From Plasmodium brasilianum (lineage: Eukaryota > Apicomplexa > Aconoidasida > Haemosporida > Plasmodiidae): a DNA stretch of 64,000 bases. Shown one piece after another: positions 46,070 through 56,000 of this stretch. Within the stretch, counting starts at the first letter, position 1; each line of letters begins with the position of its first letter. Made by a program: the position numbers and the translations under genes. The stretch lies in the NCBI RefSeq assembly GCF_023973825.1, contig NC_090124.1, positions 1,543,501 through 1,607,500 on the forward strand. The letters are read 5' to 3'. Below the pieces are notes generated by a model that was not told the DNA's origin, made no database searches, and was given only the letters and a program-made list of their open reading frames with translations.

Positions 46070-48040
46070 TTTGCGGGCGAGGGTGGCATGGGACAGAAAA
46101 CCGCTTGACCAGAATGCAGGCTGAAAATTAAAACAGTTTTATTAAATATCACTAATTTGATGAAGTACGATTAAAATGATGAAGTACGATTAAATTGATG
46201 AAGTACGATTAAATTGATGAAGTACGATTAAATTGATGAAGTACAATTAAATTGATGAAGTACGATTAAATTGATGAAGTACGATTAAATTGATGAAGTA
46301 CGATTAAATTGATGAAGTACGATTAAATTGATGAAGTACGATTAAATTGATGAAGTACGATTAAAATGATGAAGTACAATTAAATTTGATTAAATTGTTA
46401 TAATTTGGTTTAATTTGATTAAATGTACTGCACTTTGATGCAATTCGCTTTTATGCTCTTCCTATTTTTCCAATAAAATAGGCAAGAGGCTAATAGGCAA
46501 TAACGCAATCACTAAAAATACATTAAACAGTAAGAGAAGCACTCATAAAGTTCAAATCTTAAAGCTTAAAATAAATACGCATATATGGGTAATACACAGA
46601 AGGAGGTATGCTTTTCCATTATGCAAAATGGTATAATCGTTATATTATTCGTTATTTTATCATATATATATATATATATATATTTTTTTTTTTTTAAATT
46701 ATGATAGAGAAGTGATAATGTTTATTTAGCTAATTAAAAAAAAAAAAATAAAAAAAATAAATAAATAATGAACTGTTCAGAATAAAATAATTAATTTTTA
46801 TTATATTTATTATTTTTTTTTATTTTCTCACACTAAGTAAATGCGCAAAATTTGCTGAACATATTTCGCAAAATTATTACCTGTTCATGCGAAAGTTTAA
46901 AAACAGATGAATGTTCGAACGTTCGTATGTACGTATATGCGTATGGACGTATGTATATGTCTCTATACATGTACTCAATTTAAGCAGCCATTTAAAAAAG
47001 TCAAATTAATTTTTCCAAACAACATAAATTCATCCTAATCATTTTTAAATTTTATAGGATCACACAATTACACAAAATCTGTTATGAAGCAAACTGTCAA
47101 ACGTATATTATAGCGATAGAAAGGCATAAACGTAGGGGATACGCCTTCAAATTAATCGCAAGCAATATAGGATGCATATACACATATGTATATGGAAATA
47201 CATACGAACATACACCAACCCACACACACAGACCTACACACACACACAGACCTACACACACACACAGACCTGCACACACATCGTATATTTTTCTCAACAT
47301 GTACCCCCATTATAATCACGTCTAATCCTATTAACCTCTGCTTTTGTTAATCGCTAATTTTTTCAACTTGAACTTGAAATTCAACTTTTTTTTTTTTTTT
47401 TTTTTAATGTACATTACTAACCAATATTCGAATACAAGAGACGAATTACTTCTTTTTCCAAGTATCTTTAATAAAAGAAAAAAAAAAAAAAAAAAAAAGC
47501 GTTTAAAAGAAGTTTCAATCATGTGTTTTAAACTGTTTTTACGCGAATTCAAAAGATGCGTTTGTCATAACTTTCTTAATTGTTGAACTTTATAACAAAA
47601 AAAAAAAAAAAAAAAAACTCCCAAAATGGTAAATAATAAAAATAACTAGGGGAACAGAAAAAAGAAAAATGAAAGTCATGGATTAATAATCGTTTGATAT
47701 CTCTATGCATATTTCACAAGGTTGCTACCACTATTTCAACCACTACCATCGCTGCTATAAAAAAAAAAAAAATTTTAAACAAAATAATAACGCAAGTAAT
47801 TCATTCAATTGGTTTAATGTACGTGTCAATTTGTCCATATTTGACTTTCAATAAAATCAATGTTTTATTTTTATTCATTTTGGTTTTCTTCATTTCTCTT
47901 ATTCATTATACATTTTGAATTCTCAAGTATAATACTTTTTACACCCTGGGACAACAGAATAAAATAAATATTACCATTTTTTCGTGGGGCGTATGTAATT
48001 ATGCATTCCCGCGAATGTATATAACATGTACATACATGCA

Positions 48041-48094
<54 letters not shown>

Positions 48095-48140
48095 CATCAT
48101 GCATAAGTTATTTATTTATAACCCCAACACCCTCAAACAG
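46070..48140. other. Region between NDC80 start and CCDC174-like end
   Basis: 2.1 kb holding the NDC80 promoter and the CCDC174-like 3' region. A 19-bp array lies near the NDC80 start. A TA tract (46662-46682), CACACAGACCTA repeats (47214-47280), three A- or T-runs (47385-47405, 47480-47498, 47597-47617) and a long TA tract (48044-48094) follow. Two minus-strand pieces look exon-like (47465-47422; 47946-47874) but I could not build a gene from them. Confidence 0.55.
46157..46385. repeat. 19-bp tandem array (TTGATGAAGTACGATTAAA), about 12 copies
   Basis: A very regular array in which only single-base changes occur (ATGATGAAG, GTACAATT). It begins about 90 bp upstream of the NDC80 ATG, so it lies in the 5' UTR or core promoter. 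It is followed by a degenerate TTTGATTAAATT tail to about 46425. Confidence 0.93.
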
Positions 48141-48809
48141 CTACAATTGTGTTCCTATTTTCTTTTGCCTCATCTTTTGTATTTCTTCCAACTCCTGCTC
48201 TACTTCCTTTTTTGATTCGAAATTTACTAAGCATTTGGGATCATTCTGTCCTTTTTTCTTAAGCTGTTCATACTTTTTCACTTTATTTATTTGTGTTTTT
48301 ACTAAGGAATTTTTCTTATCTTGCTTGTTTCTTCTATCCACTCCTTCGTTCTTGGCATTGTACAATTTATCATGATAACTTACCTGAAGGATATAAGAAT
48401 ATATCATGAGAAGACAATACACTTACGCATAATGGGTGCAAAGGAAACAAGGGGGAAAGATATGGTGCCAGAATATTGCGAAGATGAAACAGAATTGTTA
48501 CAATTATGCATATACTTCTTTATTTGTTCGTGTGTTTCCTTTTTTTCTTTATACGCATACATGTTTGTCGCTGTGGTATTCCATTTATTTTTATTTTTAT
48601 TTTTGTTTTACCTTTTTTCGCCCTATTTGATTTTTTTTATTCTCCTTTATATTTTGAAGGTAAGAATTAACCATGCCATTCAATTTATCAATGCTACTTT
48701 CATTTTTGTCATTACCTTTATTTTCATTAAATAATTTATCTTTGTTTAATTCAATGATTTCTTCTTTTTTTCCAAATAATGTGCTTTCAGTCAACCAGCC
48801 ATAGGACAT
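48141..48809 (-). CDS. CCDC174-like protein, two exons (putative)
   Basis: Exon 1 runs 48809-48612 (66 codons, start MSYGWLTESTLFGKK). It ends at an AAG/GTAAAA donor. Exon 2 runs 48383-48141 (80 codons plus stop) after a TCCTTCAG acceptor. Both junctions are phase 0 and the total is 146 residues. The small, highly charged protein follows the N-terminal plan of CCDC174: SSIDKLNGMVNSYL (like its SSLVDLKAELF), LYNAKNEGVDRRNKQD (like its W.KQN.GV..R..KD), a Lys/Glu helix, and CLVNFESKKE (like YLVDF.QK). CCDC174 is a nuclear protein linked to RNA processing in animals. It is much shorter than animal forms, so either a minimal version or a gene with more exons to the left. Confidence 0.7.
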
Positions 48810-49524
48810 TTTTTTTTTTTTTTTTTGCGGGCGGGAGGGGAAATTTACATTAAAAAAGGGGTATAATTACGTAAATGACATGTACGGTTACATACATATG
48901 CGTGCATACGCCTGTACATATTAGTATACATAAATATACATGCAAACATTTAGCATTAATGAATTAATGTATGTACGTATGTATGTACGTATGTATACAT
49001 GTATTTATGTATGTACAAAAATATATGCATAAACATATACATAACATCTTCACTTGGAAGATACATATACTATTTTTTTAAATTTTCATTTTTTTCTTAT
49101 CGCCGTTTTGCTAATTCTATTTGCCTTAACAAGTAAGAAATTAAATCCATATAATTTAAAAAAAAAAAAAAAAAATATACATATATATATACATATATAT
49201 ATATATATGCATATATACCTATAAAATGTACACGCGCAATATGCGTATAAACAGGAAAAACATTTTGCAAAGAGAACAAAATGCATATATATTATTATAT
49301 ACACAGAAAATTGTTTGAAAAATTAAAAAAAATGAAAAGTTTTATATAAACTCACAACGATTATAAATATACATATTAAAAGATTTAACCATATGTGAAT
49401 AATATAAAAGTTGAAAATAAAGTGCAATTTTAAGCGTCTTCATTTTGTTTTTTCTCATTAATAAACACGTTAATTTAAATATATACTATCAGATGAATCA
49501 TAAAAAAAATGGGACAAACGGAAG
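48810..49524. other. Intergenic region between CCDC174-like start and PdxK end
   Basis: 715 bp with an 18-T run directly upstream of the CCDC174-like ATG, a GTATGTACGTATGTATGTAC tract (48968-49015), an A-run and TATACA microsatellite (49158-49215), and AT-rich sequence. Minus-strand frames near 49140-49090 are open (for example MDLISYLLRQIELAKRR) but have no flanking splice support. I see no RNA gene. Confidence 0.6.
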
Positions 49525-51007
49525 TTATAATAAAAAAACAGGCTCCTCCTTATGCATAGTACCGCATAACCCGTCACTTGCAATTATATCTTGATTTTCT
49601 GAAAAAAAGGCGGAAAAATGGAAAATGAAACAAAGGCTACGTACAAAATGAAGAGAAAAACAAAATTATATCAAAAATGCCCTTTTTAATAGCTACCTAT
49701 TATGTGCAACTCCAACGAATTTAAGCTGTTCTTTATAACACACTGAAAACAATAAATAGAAAAAAAAAAAAAATACTTGTGCAATGTTTTTTTTGCGAAG
49801 GAGGATATATATTAAAAAGGAGGGCATCTATTGGACAAGTGCACGGGCACACAAATAAATATGCTTATACCTCCGTTGTATGTATGAATGCAAGAATGTA
49901 TGCATGTATGCATGTAAGAATGTATGAATGTAAGAATGTATGAATGTATGAATGCAAGAATGTATGCATGTATGCATGTAAGAATGTATGAATGTAAGAA
50001 TGTATGAATGTAAGAATGTATGCATGTATGCATGTATATATACTCATATCCCCTTTTTTTCGTACATGCAGAATATTTAAAACTTTGGAAATAATGTGAA
50101 GAATATTTCCTCCACCCCTAATAATGAATGATAGTAACAGTGAAGAGAACAAATCACCTGAACCGCTCACGCAATAGTCATATCTGTATATTTTATACTT
50201 AAAATAGGTTAATTCTTTTTTCTTACTTAAAAAACCGACGTACAAATATAAATGATCCATATCAAAATTATACTGAACAGAAGTTACTATGACAAGTTTA
50301 ACTCCACTATTTAGTAACAGTGTTAAGCCTTTTATTGTATCATTTTCATTATTTATTTTTGTATCACATAGTAATTCTAACTCATTCTGATTTGGCGTAA
50401 TTATATCTGCAAATGAGGCATACTTTTTATAAACATCAACAACGTCCTTGTGGACATATAGCTTTCCATAATCTGCCATTACGGGATCACATAACCAAAA
50501 AAAATTAACTTCTATTATATCTTCAATTAAGTATTCGTCTTCTTTTGTTTGGCATTTTTCATCTTTCTCTTTCGTTGCTGCTGTCGTTGTTGCTGTCGTT
50601 GTTGCTGTCGTTGTTGCTGCCATTTTTGCTACTGTTTCCGCAGTTGATGCTCCTGTCACCCCTGCACTGTTCAGGTTGATATATTTTTTTTCCTTTTCCT
50701 TTTTCAAAGTTATAATATTTTTGAGTACCACCTCAACGCACTCTTTCGTATTAATGTATCCTGTTAAGAAATATATGTTGTTACAATCTAAACTTGACAC
50801 ATTATCTTTGATAAATTCGGATAAAATTTTGTTTAATTCCTCGTGTTTTGTTTCATCACCTATGTGTTTGTACTTTGAATAGTAATGAACGGTGTTCAGA
50901 ATTTTTGGTATATGTCCTCTTCGTCTTAACACAAAAGAAGCAATATTGTTTCCACAAAATCCATCAAATACTTGAGACTGTATAGAAACGATATTTTCTT
51001 TGCTCAT
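49525..51007 (-). CDS. PdxK: Pyridoxal kinase, three exons
   Basis: Phosphorylates pyridoxal with ATP to make pyridoxal 5'-phosphate, the vitamin B6 cofactor, in the cytosol. Exon 1 (51007-50066, 314 codons) starts MSKENIVSIQSQVFDGFCGN, the family's opening motif. LNTVHYYSKYKHIG, YFLTGYINT, WLCDPVMADYGKLYV, ADIITPNQNELELL and VSGSGDLFSSLLLS follow, the last carrying the catalytic Asp. An Ala/Thr/Lys-rich insertion lies at about 130-160. Exon 1 ends at a GTACGA donor. Exon 2 is 49742-49697 (46 nt, NSLNSLELHII) and exon 3 is 49598-49525 (74 nt, ending EEPVFLL). The last two exons are joined in phase 1, giving 353 residues. The long continuation of exon 1 into repeats is intron, not protein. Confidence 0.92.
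49876..50036. repeat. 16-bp tandem array in PdxK intron 1
   Basis: About ten units related to AATGTATGAATGTAAG and AATGTATGCATGTATG, arranged as a duplicated block of about 80 bp. It fills half of the intron 49743-50065. Confidence 0.88.
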
Positions 51008-53007
51008 CTTTGTACGGACAAAGAAGGAGCAAACACTATGTGCAAAGTATATAATGTGTATGTTTCTGGACTAGCAAAGGAATGGAATGGAAATAAAGCA
51101 AAAAATGGGAAAAAAAAAAAAATTGTTAAAAGGCTAAAAATTGCAAAAAAGCAAAAAAAGCTTAGAAAGCATAAAAACCGAAAAATTGTAAAAAAGCAAA
51201 AAAAACAAAAAAAAGCAAAATTTGTAAGCAGTAAAATCTACGATGTGTGCATTTGAAGAGAGAAAAATTTTCCCTACAAAATGTACACGTTAATGAAGGG
51301 GATTATGGAGAAATGATTCATCAATAACGAACAGGCAGGAAAAGGGGGAAGAAAAAAGGAAGAAAGAAATATTATACACCGAAAAAATGGTTCAAGCAGA
51401 AATTCATGCTTCATATAAATTTACATATACTCCTTTTTTGTCAAGCATTTGTGGTAAAAAAATTTTATTTCAAAATTTTATTCCTTCTCTTCAAAAAGAA
51501 TAAAATATAATAAGAATGTACATGAGTTACTTTTTACAAGTGTGAGGCGCTTAAATTGTGTATGAGTGGAGATAAAGGGAAAAAAAAAAAAAAAAAAAAA
51601 AAAGCAGAGCGAAGGGAAAAGGAAAGAGAAAGGCATAGGAGTAGGAGTAGGAATGGGGAAAAATAATATTGCGTCGATATTGTAATAGCTGATGAACTTC
51701 CCTTCTGCCCTCTAATGCGACGTCCGGTTACTATTAGAAAAGATAATTTTTTGAGGTGTGAACTTAAATTTATAATAAGAACGTACGAATGTATGTATAC
51801 AATACATATGCACAGACACTCAGGGGTATATAAAAAAAAAAAAAAAAAAGAGGAATTATGTTTAACAACCAAACCTATGCTAAGAAAAATATATATTTTT
51901 ACATAATATTGTCGTGTTACCAAAATAAATAGAAAATAACGATGCACTAAAATAAATGAAGCAGGTCAAGGGCTTGTGACAAATCTGCATAATACTATTT
52001 AAAGGGAACAGTATTCCAATCTTCAATTTTTTTTCACAAAAAAGAACGATCTATTGTCTTTCGTCATGTGCATGTTGTATATATATATATATATGTATAT
52101 ATATACGTACGCATGCGGACGTTCATACGTGCATTCATGAATACATACATATACAGAAGTAAGCTATTAATTTTAATGAATGTATCAGGCTGATTTTGAA
52201 AAGGAAAAGATATTTCATATCAGCAAACTGTAAAAGTGCTTACAATTGCGTACACTGCACAAGTGATAAATTGCGCATTTGTTTTTGTTTCTAGTTTTGT
52301 TTCTGTATATGCTTTTGTTTTGCTTTTGTTTTGCTTTTGTTTTGCTTTTGTTTTGCTTTTGTTTTGCTTTTGTTTCGCTTTTGTTTTGCTTTTGTTTTGC
52401 TTTTGTTTCGCTTTTGTTTCGCTTTTGTTTTGCGTTTGTTTCGCTTTTGTTTTGCGTTTGTTTTGCTTTACCTTGTTTTGCTTCTTTTTTTTTACGCTTG
52501 ACGAATGTTTAAAGGCACACGAACATGTAAACACTCTTGATGACGTAGTAACGTGTAAAAAATTTGGTTAAGCAAACGAAGAAGAACAACAAAAAAAAGC
52601 TCGCTAATCGTAACTTCATTTCTGATAATTTTCGTTAACACTACGTCAGGTTGTAAGAGCCCTCCGTTAACTTATCATTCTTTGTAATCCTTCTTCAGTT
52701 GGTGGTACTTTAAAAACATACCACACGGGTATTATATATATGTTATAAATACGCAGCTTCTTTTTTTTTTTTTTTTTTTTTATAAAAAAATATTCTCTAC
52801 ATTTCTGCACTACCACGTTGAACATTTCGATTCGGGTAAATGCGCATATATATAAATACGTACGCGTGCGTATATAAATAAATAAATATATATATATACA
52901 AAAGCACATACGAGTGCGTATAGGTACAGGAACACCCGTTAGTGTGTGCACAGGTATGCGCATGTTTGCACATCTGTGCATTTATCTACAAATTGCCACC
53001 ATAAGAT
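51008..53007. other. Intergenic region between divergent PdxK and PP2C genes
   Basis: 2 kb between the start codons at 51007 and 53008, so it should hold both promoters. It holds an A/AAAAAGC-rich stretch (51085-51230), two A-runs (51580-51603; 51830-51848), TA microsatellites (52079-52105; 52885-52900) and an 11-bp array. Open frames are Lys-rich or repeat-derived. I see no gene or RNA. Confidence 0.7.
52310..52480. repeat. 11-bp tandem array (GCTTTTGTTTT)
   Basis: About fourteen copies of GCTTTTGTTTT, with GCTTTTGTTTC and GCGTTTGTTTT variants towards the right. Because 11 is not a multiple of three, all frames run through it with changing codons (Cys/Phe/Leu or Lys/Gln/Asn/Thr), which explains the open frames on both strands. 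Confidence 0.9.
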
Positions 53008-56000
53008 ATGGGATCAAAGGGGGCGACTAATAAAATAAACCCCCCATTACAAGAATATGAAGGGAGATTTAATATTTTACTAAAAAATAATGACATAAAA
53101 AATGTGAGTATCCCTCGAGAAAAAAATAGAGAAAGCATCGATATATATTTTGAGAAGGAAAATAATAAAATTAAAGAAAAAAAAAAAAAAAAAATTAAAA
53201 ATGGACGAATAAAAAAATATAGGAATACAAATATTTGCTACTACTCAATTAGAAGAAATACAATAGTACTTGGACATATTCTTAACAATATATATAAAAA
53301 GATAAAGAAAAAAAAAGAGAAAGATGAAAATGCAAATATGCCCTCTTATTGTTTTATATCTTCCCCGTATTATTACCATATCCAGAATGGTAAGACAAGA
53401 ACTGAAATGAGAAAAAACTCTTATACATGTGATACATTATTGAGTAGTACTGTAAGTATCAAAGATGAAGATAAAAATAGTTGTTCTAGTGAGCAAGAAA
53501 TTAACTGCATATATAACATGGACAAAGAATTATGCAGTTGTGAAAAATGTACACATAAAAAGAAAAAAATAAAAAAAGGCGAAACGAATGAGGAAAATAG
53601 TGTACACGAAAAAGTTTTTACATATGATGATTATAACTCCGTTTCTCCAGAAACATTCAAGGAAGAAAGCGTTTTAACAAATTGTAAATATTATGACAAG
53701 TATTCTTCTTCGAATGAAGCATCTAACAATTTGAAATATGTCGATACCCAAGCGGATTTCAATCCAGGTGACGATGAAAAGAGCACAAACTATCAAGGGA
53801 AAAAAGAAAAGAAAAAAAAAGGGTGGAAATATCGCTCATACAAACCTGCCCAACTAGCAGAATTAACCGAAATAAACATAAACCATTATAAAGAAGAAAT
53901 TCAAAATAGCGGAAATACTCTACTGCTAGACAGATCCACCATAATACATGCACTAATAAACAGTGTCAGAAGTTATTCAAATTTTGAATATGTAGTGGAA
54001 GGAAAAAAATGTTATAGCTGTTTCATCTCTTTAAGGAAGAAAAGTAAAACAAGCACTTTTGGTAAATGCATATCGGTAGATGATTATTTACATATGGTGA
54101 GTAGGGAAAGAAAAAAAAAAAAAAAAAAAAAAAAAAAACAAGAAAAATATAAGAAATGGACAAAACGCACAAAACGTACAAAGCGTACAAAACACACGAA
54201 GAACACAAATCGTACAAAGCGTGCGAAACTTACATAACCATCAGACGCACAACACTGTAGCTATGAAGAACGCCTTTTCCTTTACCTATGGATTTTATAG
54301 CAGACAAGGAAAGTATCACCATAATGAAGACACAAGCTCACACGCTCAATTTAGCTCAAGTAACATATTAAATGAAATTAAAAAATTACTTACAAATATT
54401 CAGGAAGAAGAAAAAAAAAAAAAAATAAAAAAAAAAATAATAAAATTTAATTTGTTCAAAGAAATAGTAAATCTGTTCGGAATTAGTGCGATTTGTCACT
54501 ATCCTTTGGATGAAAACAAAGTTCACTATGAAAGTAGCATCTGTTCCTACACGAACAATAGAAGTAATCAAAAAGATAAATTATCATCACATGCTTTAAA
54601 AGGTTCTTATGGGGATGATATTTACAAAGTATATTTAAAATTCCCTTCGCCAGCATACTGCTTGAATGGATATGAATCGGACCACTCGAACAAGGATTAT
54701 GATATTATTTGTAATTATTTTTTTGATGAAAAACAAGACAACAGTGATAAAAATAAAAATATTAAAAAGGTAAATTATACTAACAAAAGGAACGAGCGAA
54801 AAATTAAAAGAAAAAAAAGCGACTTTACCTTAAAATGCGAATTAGGGGGGTTATCTTACATTGCAGAAAAATCGCAACTGTTTATGAACAATCAAGAAGA
54901 AGAAATTTATTGCACATACAGAAAAAATAGGCACCCTATACATCAGTGCAATAATTATAAATTTTTATGTAAAATTTGTAAAAAATATGAACACATAAAC
55001 AGTGAAAGGAAATTTGATTTGAGCTACTTTAAATACCTTTACGATACGCCGGGAAAACGAAAAGAGGAAGAAAAAAATATTGAAATAAGTGAAGGGGTAA
55101 GTAAGAGTATAAGTGAAGGGGTAAGTAAGAGTATAAGTGAAGGGGTAAGTAAGAGTATAAGTGAAGGGGTAAGTAAGAGTATAAGTGAAGGGGTAAGTAA
55201 GAGTATAAGTGAAGGGGTAAGTAAGAGTATAAGTGAAGGGGTAAGTAAGAGTATAAGTGAAAGTGTATGTAAAAATGTGCGTAAAAATGTGCGTAAAAAT
55301 GTAAGTACGAATGTAAGTACGAATGTAAATACAAATGTGAATAAAACAACAGATGCATATTTCCGTTTTCAGGACTCCGACGAGTCAAGCTGTTCAGACG
55401 AATTTAATTTCATAAACTACGCCAGGAGATGTCCAAATGAAGTCGCTAAAAAAATTTGCCCTTCTGTTACCGGTCCAACTGATAAGCGGGAGGACATAAT
55501 CAACACTGATGATTATAAAAATCGCAACACTAATACGACGTTGTTCAATTTTGTTGATGATGAGGCAAGGGAAAATATGAACAGGTCAGGTGAACGCAAA
55601 ATTGACGTAATCACCATTAAAAATAATATAAGAAAAGAAAAAGGAAATAGCAAAAATGACGCCACCCAAATAGATGGAAAAATAGTAAACAGATTTGCAT
55701 TAAACAACTGTTTAATTAAATGTAAAACGTGTAGACATATTCATAAATATGATAACTTATCAAACGATCATTTATTAAAAATTTGTAAAAGTTACTACAA
55801 TTCAGAATTTCCATTTTTTCTGAACATGTTAGGTGAACAAATTTTTAACGCACATTTATCCAATTGCCCGATGAACAAGGGCTATTTAAGAAATATTATA
55901 ATTAGCAAAGATAACATGAATGAATATTTAAAAAGGATAAAAAGGAGGAACATACGTGGGAGATTTTACTTGCACTCTTCTACCGATGTGGACTGTTATG

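Noticed and set aside
48321..48734. 137-codon plus-strand frame opposite the CCDC174-like gene
   Set aside because: Phe/Leu/Tyr-rich shadow of the Lys-rich minus-strand exons and intron.
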